Part shown: piece after piece, positions 10,303-21,173 of the stretch | Layout of the letters: each line of letters opens with the position of its first letter | How positions within the stretch are numbered: the first letter of the stretch is position 1 | Assembly: GCA_002778195.1 (NCBI GenBank) | Contig: PCDI01000008.1 | Coordinates: forward strand, 328,359-392,358 | DNA from: Raffaelea ambrosiae | Taxonomy: Eukaryota; Ascomycota; Sordariomycetes; Ophiostomatales; Ophiostomataceae | DNA length: 64,000 bases | Direction of reading: 5' to 3' | Notes under the pieces: generated by a model | Database searches by the model: none | What the model was told of the DNA's origin: nothing | Seen by the model: the letters and a program-made list of their open reading frames with translations, nothing else | Made by a program: the position numbers and the translations under genes

Positions 10303-13300
10303 TGTGAAGTGTTGTAAGTAGATGTTTGGCAGTAACGTTGGAAGTAAAGCTCAAGAGGTCCAGCTGCGATCAAAGCGAGGAGATCGTGTGAGGCGTGTAA
10401 GAGGTGTAAGTGACAAGAAAGCTATGCCTGGCATGGGATGTGGGGAGGGGGGGCAGAAAGAAGGGTTTTCATAAAGGGAAAACCTTAAAAAGGGCGGAAA
10501 GAGTAAGACGAATGACGAAAGCTGGGAAGAAGGCACGGGAGCGATGTTCCCCAAGTTTTGTTTGTTGTGCTTGCCGTCGTGTACCGTACCCGCGTGGCCC
10601 TACGTTCTTTGTTTGTCGTTGTGGCACCGGGCCGTTTGGGGGAACACCAACAGGTAATATGGGTAGATCGAAAGGACAAGATTTGTAGGGAAGGGCAGAG
10701 CACAAAAATAGATCCCAGCTGCCGGAAGACAGGCCCTTATGTAGAAGAAAATGGGGAGGTAGGTACGGTGGTAACGTTCTGGACGTCCTCAAAAAAAGAA
10801 AGAAGAAAAAAAGAAGCAAAAGGCGAGCCGAGGGTGCGTTGGCGAGAGAGACAACGCCGAAAACGAATATGGTCAACACATGCAATGAAACAGAAATGAA
10901 AAGGAACCGTTGACTCAGAAGAAAGTAAGAGGAGAAATGGAAGAGACAAAGCAGAGAAAATGAAATAGAAGAATAACCACTATGTAACTACCTCCCGCTG
11001 GCATTTGGTTCGCGACACAGAGACATGTATTAAATTAAAACGGACGCCCTCGCACGCGCGCGCGCGCGCAATAGAGCGTTCCTGTCTTCTACATGGTATC
11101 CAGGCAGCTCCGTCGTCTGAGCAGGGGGTGAAAGGCGAACCGAACCCAGAGGGAGTGGTTACTGGTGTTGGTCGCGTTTCTCTGGTAAGCCGACGATCCC
11201 ATTGCCACCAAACCGGTCCACCCAAAAAGAGCCACCCAAACAAAAGGCTCCGTCCGCCAAGCACGGCATGAAACACAACTAGTCCAGGCAGACCCAACCA
11301 GGGGACCTCAATCTGCCACCAGCCGGCCAATGGCCGTCGCACCTGTTGGGCTCACCACCACTGCTTCAGGGGACAAGCACGGCGGTCCAATCGGCGGCGT
11401 CAAGACGGCTTGTGCGAGCAAGACAGGTGTTCTACTATGTAACTGACGGGTCTCTGTTTGGTGTCAACAAGTGTCGGCAAGTGCCAGTACGTGCCAGTAA
11501 GTGCCAACCAGTTCTCAAATTTGGTTCTTTCCTTCTTTTGACAAGAGACCAAGATACATGCACGCTTGGTCCTTTCGGCTCCTCTTCTACACGCCGGATA
11601 CTCTTGGACCGGCTTTCCTCTGTTCTGTGCTCATCCAATGTCAAGGTAGCTATGCCTCGCCATCCTTGAACAGGGATGCCGGATATGAGCAGGAGCCCCT
11701 GGAGGCTGAGCAAAGTGTAAGTGATCACCCTGGGATCATAAACGGTGCTGGCTATGATGTGACAGAGGAAACCAAGGTTCGAGGTCGTAAATTTGAAAAA
11801 AAAAAAAAAAAAAAAAAAAACCCCAAAACCCCAAAACCCCCAAAAAACCGACAGAACCGGGGTTTGGAAGGTTTCTGCCCGTTTGCTGACATCTTGTTCC
11901 CAGCTGTTTCCGTTTTCCCGCTTCTTTCTTTTGCTGCTGTTCTCTCTGTGTGTTCCTTGTTTTCTCTCTGGTTTTGTTGTCACTTCTCTCTGTCGCTTTC
12001 CGAGACGACAACAGCAAACCAAAACAGAAACAGAAACAGAAACATCAAAATGTCGTCACAACTCTCTTTTTGCACTACTGGATTGTGAACCACCTGGTCA
12101 TTGGTTTTGGCCACGCGCAACCTGTGAGCTACGGGCACGTGTTGTCGGCACCACGAGCAAAACTGCATGTGCTCCCTCCCTCGCGTCGATTGTCGGCGAC
12201 TGCCAGTCGTCGCCTTCCGACCATTGTCAAACAACCAGCATTGCTTCGTCTCTTCTGTCAATGGAAGCCTGTCAGAGGAAAGTGCCCTTTTTGGGGGGGG
12301 GAGTGCATTTGGGGGGACGGTTTGTCTAGTAGCTTTGGCTATTTTCTTCTCCTCCCCTGTTTCAGCGTTTCACGTTTCGAGTGGTCGTTGCACCCAATTC
12401 TGGACCAACCAGATCCGGCGAAGTGAACTCAGCGCGACGCCCACCCAGCACTGAGCAGGATCGTCGAGAACGGCCGAGCCACCCGAGCGCGAGCCTGCGC
12501 TGTGCGCAAAGATAACGTGAATCATTTGACCCCCTCCACAGCGGAATATGCATTTTCTCAACTAGTCAACACGCATGCACTTTCGCGATCACACTTCGTC
12601 GAAGGATGTATCTTGTGCAACGAGGTTGCAAAAGGCAAGATGAAACCTTTCCATTTCCGGTGCGTGGTTTTGGTCAAAGGGTTGGAAAGCTCAAAGTCTC
12701 TTGACTCGTCTCGGCCTTTCGCAGTTCACAAGAGAGAAAGCTGCCCAGTGCATATACGACGTCGCATTTTTGGGCCCAAGAACAAGCCAGCCAGAGAGCC
12801 AGCCCTTCCCGTCCTCACAACAGCGTTGGATGTGTCAAAATATGCACTTCCGGCGGCAAAGCAACCAACACAGCTGACCAATGCGACGTCTTTTGCTATT
12901 CCTGGTCTCTAGCTCTCGAACATGCACGTCCTGCACACCGCCCGCTCTTTGCAGGCATCTGCAGGCCGTGGCAGGTTCTCTTGCAGGTTCTTCTGCAGAT
13001 TCTCTTGCTGGTTCTCTTGCAGACACACTTCGGCGGCGACACCCTCTGCTATCGCTCCTTCTACATCAAACATGCACAGTCGCATCCGTTTTTTAAACTG
13101 TGAGTTGGGACATAGGATGGTTGGAACCAATGGACATGTTTTTTTGTTGTCGCATTCCGGTAGCGCTGGTCTGTTCCCCCGTGGTCCCGTCGAACAAGCT
13201 TGTTCATGCGGCCATAGGCTGACTAGGTAGTGCACGGTTGCAGGGGAGGAGGGGAACTGGAGACCACGAGGGACCAGCCGCCAGGGCGAGGCGCTCCAAC

Positions 13301-13665
13301 CTTCAGCAGGCTAGAGACCATGCACACGCCCCACACCAGCATCCAATCCAATCGAGTCACCTTGTATTAGGATTGCGACTGGGGGGTCGCACCTTCCTCG
13401 TGCACAATTGCTGAACAGATCCCAGCCTTGCTGCTGCTGAAGCTCTTTCCCCTTTTTGCGAGCATGGCGACCGTTCCTATTTCTATTCGTTCTTCTCGCC
13501 GGCTCCTCCTCTTTTTTTTCTTCGATTTTTTTGTCAGTCTCCTCCTCGTCTTCTTCCCAAGGACAAGTTGTGAACCGCGGTTGTGAACCGACCAACACCC
13601 AGAACGTTATCTTATATCTTTTATGTATGCGCATCGTGGCACACCACGATAAAGACAAGTAAGGT
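10303..13665. other. 3.4-kb divergent intergenic region (CFEM gene / CorA gene)
   Basis: No gene I can support. Contains a (CG)n stretch at 11055-11069, TACTATGTA at 11433, a 25-nt A-run followed by CCCCAAAA-type repeats (11796-11847), GAAACA repeats at 12025-12045 just before an ATG at 12050 that opens only 12 codons, and imperfect CAGGTTCTCTTG-like direct repeats at 12950-13022. ORFs of 100-195 codons here overlap one another on both strands and look random. Confidence 0.5.
11796..11847. repeat. Poly(A) run joined to CCCCAAAA repeats
   Basis: 25 A residues, then CCCC AAAA CCCC AAAA CCCCC AAAAAA. Simple sequence lying upstream of the CorA gene on the plus strand. Confidence 0.9.
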
Positions 13666-16309
13666 ATGGCGCCACCTGAACCTGGTTCTTCGGTGCCCAT
13701 GAAGAGCTTGAACTTGTCGCCCATCATTACATCTGCGGCCAGGTTTGGCGCCAACAACCTGAGAACCCCAAACAGCGCCACGACCGGCTCGAGGCCAGGC
13801 ACGCCCAACAACCTCGGGCCTGCCTCGCCGGCCCCGAGCGCGCCGCGGTCACCGTCGCTCTACGCGCCCACCGTTGTGAGCCGTGCGCAGCTGCGCAAAC
13901 GCTTCTGCAACTTTGACGATGAGGAGGTGTATCGAGACGTCGTGGAACGCCGGGGCCTCGATCCCAATGCCAAGAACTTTGTCGTCCAGTTCGGCGCCGA
14001 GCGCGCCATGGTAGCCTGCGACTTGGAAATGGAAGAGATGGAGCTGCTGCTGCGGACAAAGGATCTGGACTTCGGCTACGACATGCCCGTGCGCTGGATG
14101 TAAGTAGTAGTGTACCGGCGAACCCTTCTTCATACCCGCAACAGCAATCGTGCTTCTACGGTTCCTACAGTTTCTAACCGAGCAGAAACGTCTGGAACCC
14201 CAGCGAGCAGAGGACCACCGTCGAGGCCATCGGCCAGCATTATGGCTTCTCCTCGCGGCTGACTCTGAGCATATGGGCGTGGGACCGTGTGAAAAGCGAG
14301 CTCCGTGAACTGCAGAAGAAGAAGAAAGAGGCTGCCGCTCGAGCTGCAGCCCAACGCCACCACCTGTCAGGACGCCGTCCCCATGATCCTCCTCCCCAGG
14401 ATCCTCCGGCCCAGGACCCCCCCTCCCAGCCTAGGGTGGTCGGGCCGACTTTGGCCTTCAACGACGCCATGATGTCTCCGCCCGAGGATCTGGAGAGGGG
14501 TATCAATGGCACTCACAGTACCAGTGCCTCCATCGGCGACAAATCCCCCAGCGTTGCTCTGTCTCACCGGCTGTCCCATACGACCTCGGAAGAAAAGGAC
14601 CTGCTCCGTGACAAAAGCAATATAGCCACCTTCATGATGATGCAGACAACCATTGACTACACATCCATCGACCAAGAGAACCACTGTGCGTGCCCAAATC
14701 CGCACTGCATTTCTTCATCCATAGCATAACTAGTGATTCTAACTAGGTGTTATCAACTAATTAGTTCTCTGCATCGGGGCCAACTGGTTGCACAGACGAC
14801 CGGAGGCGAAAAAGACCGCCAAGCGCAAGGCTGGCGCCAGCCTCGTGCCCCCGAAGCACTGGTCGTGGTTCGCTCTGTGCGATGATTGTGAGTCCCCTTC
14901 AGCTGCCTTTGCACATACTCGCGAAACGTGATCTGACAGTGCAGACAATGTCCTGTCCTTTCATGAGGCGCCGCACTACAGCAGCGTTCCCAAGGACGAG
15001 AATAAGGACGAGTGGAGGGCCGAAGAGCTCAAGAACATGCGGTCCAACTCGCTCAAAGTTCTGCGCCAGCTCTCGCTGTGCGGCCTGGAGGCTGACAAGA
15101 ATAAGATCATGCAGCTGACATCGGTTCGCCAGCCGCTGCTGAACATAAACGCTGGCAGAACCATTCCGCCGAACCAGCACGGCCTCGAGGGTTCTAGCAA
15201 CCTGTTTTATTACCTGTTTGAGGACTATGCAGCTGCGTTTGATGTCTTGAACCACTCCAAGGCGGCCTTGGAGAGTATTGTAAGTAGGCCAAGTGCGAAC
15301 TTGAGTGCTCTGAGAAGTAGCTACCTTCTCTTTCTACCTTGTCTTCTTTTTTTTTCTTTTTTTTTCTGACTTGTCATGTCGATTCTGTTCTTTTTCTGAC
15401 AACATGCAATGAAACAGGGCACTCGCGTTCTTCGCACAGCAGTACGTCGTGACACACAATCCTCTTCCCCCTTTGTGCTTCGTGATAACATCCCAGCTTC
15501 ATGGTCATGCTACTAACACAGGCTCAAATAATAGGACTGGCGATACAAAGAGGACACCTCCGATGTGATCCCGACCTTGTACAAGCTGAACAAGGAGCTG
15601 CGCCAGCTGCGTCACCTCTTCACCAACTACAAGATTCTGATTGAGAGACTTCTCAAGAAAGATTACTTGGACGGCGGGATATTTGCTGCTGGTGGCGCAA
15701 CGGGTGATCCTACCAAGGATCTGCTGTCTGGGAAAGCCTGCAACCGGTTTAAGCGACTTCAGGTGCAGCTGCAATCTCTCATGCTGGATACGATTACAGA
15801 CTATCTCGATGAGAAGGAATCTCTGCAAAACACTGTATGTTCTCTCCGTTTCCTTGTCAACGCAGATTCTTTATAACGGGAACTTTTGAACCTCGAAAGA
15901 GAGGAAAGCAAAACTTCCATCATCCCGCAAAAAGCTAACACCGGGCAACAAATAGTACTTCAACTTGACCAACCAAAAGGATTCACAAGCCACCGAGCGT
16001 CTAACACGCAGTGCCACCCTCTTGGCCAAGCTCAGCGTTTTCTTCCTGCCCATCACGTTCATGACCAGCTACTTCTCGGTGCAGATCCCAGACATGACCA
16101 ATGGCTACACGGCGTGGACGTACTGGGGAGCTTTTGCTGTTATTGCAGGCTGCTCCTTTGTCAGTCTCTTCTTCTTCAGCCGAGTGCTCATGTTTGTGAG
16201 CGAACGACTGGACCACATCAGCGACAAGGGTACCCGGTGGATTGCCCATAGGACCGGCTTGGGCCGCCGACAAAGGCCCCCCGAGACTGAGGGGGATGAT
16301 GATTTGTGA
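13666..16309 (+). CDS. CorA-like divalent cation (Mg2+) transporter family protein, 689 aa
   Basis: Predicted membrane cation channel of the 2-TM-GxN superfamily, fungal branch. Seven exons: 13666-14099, 14186-14685, 14765-14887, 14945-15279, 15418-15441 (24 nt), 15535-15834, 15956-16309; every junction keeps frame. Disordered Ser/Pro N-terminus (to about residue 65), then the cytosolic CorA domain with VWNPSEQRTTVEAIGQHYGF and SIWAWDRVKSEL, a Lys/Glu and Pro-rich insert (DPPPQDPPAQDPP), WSWFALCDD, and long helices RYKEDTSDVIPTLYKLNKEL and LDTITDYLDEKESL. Two C-terminal membrane segments: LAKLSVFFLPITFMTSYFSV and AFAVIAGCSFVSLFFF. Where classical CorA has YGMN after TM1, this protein has YFSVQIPDM, so selectivity is not assured. 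The microexon is inferred from splice sites and frame and is the weakest junction; intron 5 has a textbook TACTAAC branch site at 15511 but ends at the later TAG at 15534, because the nearer CAG would put stops in frame. Confidence 0.9.
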
Positions 16310-16833
16310 GTGACAATTGTATTGTGTCAGCTTGTGGGATCGGATTTTCGGACAGATCTATGACTGGTCACAGACATAGCGGTCCATTGTTGCAACATAA
16401 TACTATACGAGGCACGACCCAATGTGTTTACGATCCTGGGTACTGTCATACTTTGTCAAATATTGGCCCGATTTTTTTGACAACGTGACTTTTTCCATAA
16501 CAAACTCCTGGTTGCGATAGATGCGTTTGCTTCGAGAACGCATATATAATAAACAAATAACACAACTCTTTTTTATTATTTGACGCTGGAAATAGAAACG
16601 CTGGATAAAAATGCCCGTATTGTGTATCGTTTGCGCAACCCACCTCAAACAAGTATACAACTCTCCCAAAAGATGTAAAGAAACGAAATATGCAAAATGT
16701 ACATTTGGTCGTAGCCTCATTAACCAAGATAGCCAAGGAGAGATAGTATAACAAAACAGAAAAAAAAAATGGCGAAACTCGGGATAATGAGAAACAGTCG
16801 CACAACAGAACACACAACAAAACAATAAACATC
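16310..16833. terminator. Convergent 3' region between CorA and GPI protein genes
   Basis: 524 bp, AT-rich (for example 16540-16580 with ATATATAATAAACAAATAA, and AATAAA-like strings on both strands). Suitable for two converging poly(A) regions. No gene. Confidence 0.45.
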
Positions 16834-18104
16834 TTACAACGCCATCATCCCCACCATGCCGGCCAGCATGCCCCCCGCCGCCACGGCCATCACCACGGCC
16901 CGCTCCACCAGCGGCGACCCGTGGGCCGGCGCGCCACCCGACGAGCTGGACCCGCCTGTGCTGTCCGCACCTCCTGTCGCCGTGGCTGTCGCCGCCGCCG
17001 TGTACGACGACGAGCACCCGGCCGCATCGGTCGGGAGGCCGCCGCACGCCTGCGTGCTCAGCTGGCTGCAGATGCTGGCCGCCGACGAGACGTCGAGCGT
17101 GGTCCAGTAGCGGGCGAGGAGAGCGGCCTCGTAGACGGCCCGGGCGTCCCCGACTGCTGCCCGCTCCGCCAGGGCCTCCCGTTTCTCCACCTCCGTCGCA
17201 ACCGCGCGCCTACCCACCACGGTGGTCGTCCCCGAGACGACAATGGTCACGCCAAACCCGCCGGTGCCCCCCGTGGCGGCGGCCGTCGTCACGGACGTCG
17301 TGATGGTTGTCGCGGCCCCGTCAGAACCGGTCGTGGTGGCTGTGGTGCCGACCGCGGCCGCGGCCGTTGCTGTCGCATCGGCGGCCGACGCCGCCGCCAC
17401 GGCCGAGGCCTCGTTGCCACCGACCAGATTGGCCGTACACCGGGCATAGTTCTCGTGGCACTGGTTGAGGGCGGCGTTGCAGGCCTCGCGGTTGGCCAGC
17501 GTGGAGGTGCCGGTGGCCCAGTCGGGGAAGATGTAGGGAAAGGAGGAGTAGTAGTAGTCGGGGATGTAGGTGGTGGTATGGGGCGTGGTCGCGGTGGCTG
17601 CCGAGGCCGGCGCCGTGCCCGTGCAGACGGCCCTGAGAGTTGTTTGGTTAGCGCACAGAGCCACGGACAGACCCGAACAGACGACACACGTGGTTTCTCG
17701 AGTCTCTGCCCGCACACTTACCCGCTCGGACAACAGGCCGGCTGGTTGTTGCTGTCGAGAGAACAGACTTGGTTCAGGGGACAGCAGATGTTGGCAAAGG
17801 CCGAACCCTGGCTGGCACAGCTGTAGTAGCTGGCTGGACAGGAGCTCGATGACGACGTTGTCGTGGCCGCCGCCCCTGTCGAGGAGGCCGTCTGCCGAGG
17901 CCGCAGACGGGCCAGGTCGAACTCGATCGTGCCGGCGGCATGGAAGGGCGCCTGTGGTGGCGAGGACGCCAACGGGGGGAAAGGGAGAGCAGGAGGAGGA
18001 GGGCTCGCGACCACGGATGACACTTGGCTGCTCAGGAGTGCGGCCGACGGCAGAAGCCGTAGCCAGGAGGCGGCGCCCGAGCGTATTCGCCGGCGGGGAC
18101 GCAT
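16834..18104 (-). CDS. GPI-anchored cysteine-rich surface protein, 393 aa
   Basis: Predicted secreted, GPI-anchored protein of a type common in filamentous ascomycetes; no enzymatic role is suggested. Two exons, 18104-17722 and 17632-16834, joined in phase 2 so that CCPSG|AVCTGT is restored. Signal peptide at the start (WLRLLPSAALLSSQVSSVVA), a Pro-rich spacer, then a compact Cys cluster: CPASYYSCAS, ICCPLNQVC and ACCPSGAVC, eight or more Cys in about 50 residues, likely a disulfide knot. After PYIFPDW come a second small Cys pair (ACNAALNQCHENYARC), a long Ala/Thr/Gly-rich low-complexity stalk, a third Cys group (SICSQLSTQACGG) and a Ser/Gly-rich omega region ahead of a hydrophobic tail (AVVMAVAAGGMLAGMVGMMAL). 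A (CA)12 tract sits directly 5' of the ATG. Confidence 0.87.
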
Positions 18105-18111
18105 ATTTTGT

Positions 18112-18135
18112 TGTGTGTGTGTGTGTGTGTGTGTG
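18112..18135. repeat. (TG)12 dinucleotide tract in the 5' leader of the GPI protein gene
   Basis: Twelve TG units on the plus strand, reading (CA)n on the sense strand and ending 8 nt before the ATG at 18104. It is probably within the 5' UTR and length-variable. Confidence 0.9.
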
Positions 18136-18872
18136 CCTGGAACAGCTGTGGAATGTGGACGAAGCGGTTGTATTAAACGAAAAGCTAATCGGGAAAGCCA
18201 ACTTTAAAAGAAAAAAGGTTTGCGCACGCATTCTTCTTCCACGTGCTACATTAAAAAAAATTGACACCCTTCTCACGATGTAAACAAGGCGCTGAAGAAA
18301 GAGCGTTGCCCACGGCTACAGAGAAAAGTGGATCCAAGTGGGGTCTAGAACCACCCAGCCTGATGACATCACACGGTCCCCGAAAACCATGCAGCGAGTC
18401 GTTGACCAGAAACCTTGATCATTGGAAAAGACAATGAAAGAGAAGATACAAGTAAAGTCTCAAAAAGAATGCTCTGACCGGCATGCGCGAGACGGCTGTG
18501 GTATGCAGTGATAGTACAAGTGCAGCGAAAAAATACGGAGAACTGTAATGCAGTACCAATACAGAAACAAGAAAAATCGCCTGACAATTCTAACCAGTAC
18601 GAAAATGCATACAGAACAGAATCGAAGCGACGAAAAGCATACCAACAACAAAAAAGTTGCAAAAATGCACTCTGTGATACATCATTACATTAAAAAAAAG
18701 AACACCCAGGCCCAATGACTCCCCTTCTTTCTCGCTAATAGCAGACAACCAGAAACAGAAACCTTGAATAGGACAAACATATGCAATAGACTGCTGGAAA
18801 CCCCAAAATGCATCCTTTTTCTTTGCTACTTCTTTCGCTTGGCTGGCCCACCGCCTTCCCATGCCTGCTTGG
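18136..18872. other. Intergenic region, promoter of the GPI gene and 3' region of the receptor-like gene
   Basis: About 740 bp between two minus-strand genes. AT-rich; no supportable ORF; no repeat beyond the TG tract. Confidence 0.4.
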
Positions 18873-21173
18873 TCACCGGGCCGGTGATCCCTGGTACCGT
18901 CCGTCCAGCTCGGCATACGACTGCTGCACCGGCCCGGACTGGTAGGAGGTCATGCCACCCGCAGGGTACTGTGGTGAGACGGCCGAGACGGCCGAGCCCG
19001 GCGCATACGGCGACGACGTCCGGCCATAGACGGGCGACGGGCTGCCGCTCTGCAGCTCGGCGGCCTGTGGATAGGCGCTCTGGCCCGACAACTCGGGCGG
19101 TGGCCGCGACTGGCCGGAGAGCTCGGGCGGCGCTGGCGACATGCTGTGGCCCGGATAGCCCGACATTGGGGAGACACCTGCCTGGCCGTTGTTGTTGTTG
19201 TAGTAGCTCGGGTTGGGACTCGGAGGCGGCTTGTAACCGGCAGCAGCAGCAGCCGCCGCAGCCGCTGGGCCGGTCAGTTCGGTACCGCCCAGCTCCGGCT
19301 TGCCGCCAGCATATGCGCCACCGGGTGGCAGGTTGTCCAGCTGCTGGAAGTTGTTCTGGGACAGCATGCGCTTGTTCTTGCGCACGCGGCGGCACACGAA
19401 GAACGTCACCAGGGCCAGGACCATCAGGCCGCCGACGACACCGACGACGGCACCCACAATGACGCCCGTGTTGGATTTCGAGGATCCGCTGCCGCTGCCG
19501 TCGTTGTCACTGTCGTCGCCATCAGTGTCCCCGCTGCTGCTCCCGCCTGTCGAAGAGCCGGCGGCGCCGGTGCCTGTCGCAGTGGCGCCTCCGCTGCCTC
19601 GGGATGTGGTGCGTGTCGCGGCTGTGCCGGTGCGTCCGGTACGGGTCAAGCCAGACGGGGCTGTTTGGGAGACTGAATACGGGAACAAAACCAGTCAATT
19701 TTTTTTGGTTTCGAAAAAGAAGGGGGGAAAAAACGGTTCGAGCACAAGGTCCTACCAGAGTTGGAAATGCCGCTGATCACGGCCTTTTTCTCGACGGCGC
19801 TGCAGTACTCAGCAAAGACAGACAGAGCGGTCGTGATGCTGTCCGCGTCGTAGGAGCTGCAGTAGGCACCAGACTTGACCGCGTACGTGATGTAGCTCGA
19901 GACGAGCGGCGACATGCTCTCCTTGAGGCAGACACAGGACGCCAGCAGCTGCGGGCCTTCGGGGCAGAGATTGTACGTGTTCTTTTCTTTGTGTCAGCAC
20001 GCCTGGTCATTTTCTGTCGTTCAATTTGGGTGGGGGGAAGGGAGGGCTCCTATTACTGTAAAGACGGCTGAGGAGACGGCACTCTGGAGACAGCCAGCCA
20101 TGGAGCTGAATTGCGGCATGTCGGAGATGTAGTACGTCACTGGAGAAAAAACAGAGAGAGAGAGAGAGAGAGAGAGCAAGAGTGTCAGCTGTGACTGTTC
20201 AGTGTGACCCGAGAATCATACACCAAGGACACGCTCAAAAACAAAACATACTGTCACCAGGCGGGTTGGACGCCGTAGGAAAGTCGGAAGTGCCCGAGTT
20301 GAGATTGCAGTAGGCGGCGTAAAAAGCCTGTGCCGACGAGATATCGGCCGTGTGCGACGAGCATTCCATGCTGACCCAGGTGTTGATCATCTGGCTCACC
20401 ACGAGCGAGTTCTGGTTCTTCTGGCACACGCACGTGGCCAGGTTGGCGGCATCGGGTGGGCACAGCTCATCCGTCTGGGAAGGACGTTGGTTACTTGATG
20501 GAATATGCGGGTACGGGGCCAATTTGGACATTCTCGGGACCGGAAGGCGAAGACCGGAAGGCGAAGACCGGAAGGCGAAGGGCAGGGAGGGGGGAAAGGA
20601 GGACCTACCATGCTGGCAACGGCATTGACGAGCTGGCTGGAGGCACACGGCGCCAGATATGTGATCTCGGGGATGTCGGAGATGTATTGGTCCACCTCGA
20701 CGGCCGGCGTCGGGAACACGGGCAGGTTGTCTTGGCTGCAGTAGGCCGCCAGCACGGTCGAGGCGGAGGCCTGGTCTTCGGTGGCCGTCGAGCCACAGCT
20801 GTAGCTGACCGAGGACGACACGGTTGCCGCCAGCGCCGCGTACATGGGGCTCTTGCAGATGCAGGACTGGAGCGCCGTGACCGCCTGGGGACAGCTCTCG
20901 TCGGTCTGAGACATGACATTGTAGCCGAGGGCCTCTTGGGCGCATGGAGCCTGTTTTGTTTTTTGCGAAAACTGTGTTAGTCTTTTTTCCCACTCCTTGG
21001 TCCAGAAGAGGTGTTCTAGACTACCCAATTTTATTTGTCCATTCTCCCCTCCTCTCACGTACCAGCTGTGTGAACAGTTGTAGATCGGTAATGTAGACAA
21101 CATCCGCGGCAGCGACCAGCGATCCCGCCAGTGGAAGCCACAAGAGCGAGGCGCGCATGTTGTTGCGCCGCAT
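18873..21173 (-). CDS. Receptor-like single-pass membrane protein with three tandem six-cysteine modules, 594 aa
   Basis: Probable plasma-membrane surface sensor or adhesin; no named family assigned. Six exons: 21173-21063, 20950-20609, 20474-20252, 20139-20057, 19981-19756, 19672-18873, all in frame. Signal peptide MRRNNMRASLLWLPLAGSL (alternative ATG at 21158). Three modules of about 95 residues follow, opening VVYITDLQLF, DQYISDIPEI and TYYISDMPQF. Each has Cys in the order C...CP...C-x-C...C...YC (APC/ESCP/CIC/SC/YC; APC/LCP/CVC/EC/YC; GC/LCP/CVC/YC/YC). A Thr/Ser/Gly/Asp-rich stalk leads to one TM helix near 398-421 (GVIVGAVVGVVGGLMVLALV) with a CRRVRKNKR stop-transfer. The cytosolic tail is Pro/Tyr/Gly-rich with poly-Ala and SPNPSYYNNNN. 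The layout recalls fungal wall-stress sensors, but the modules are not WSC. Confidence 0.88.
20153..20176. repeat. (AG)12 tract in intron 3 of the receptor-like gene
   Basis: Perfect AG dinucleotide run between the exon 3 donor (20251) and exon 4 acceptor (20140). On the sense strand it is a CT tract just before the acceptor, so it doubles as the polypyrimidine tract. Confidence 0.85.
20538..20579. repeat. Three 14-bp tandem units in intron 2 of the receptor-like gene
   Basis: GACCGGAAGGCGAA repeated three times without mismatch, inside the intron spanning 20608-20475. Confidence 0.85.

Noticed and set aside
12050..12088. ATG in good context after GAAACA repeats, opening a 12-codon peptide
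   Set aside because: No donor splice site or continuing exon could be joined convincingly, so it is not called as a gene start.
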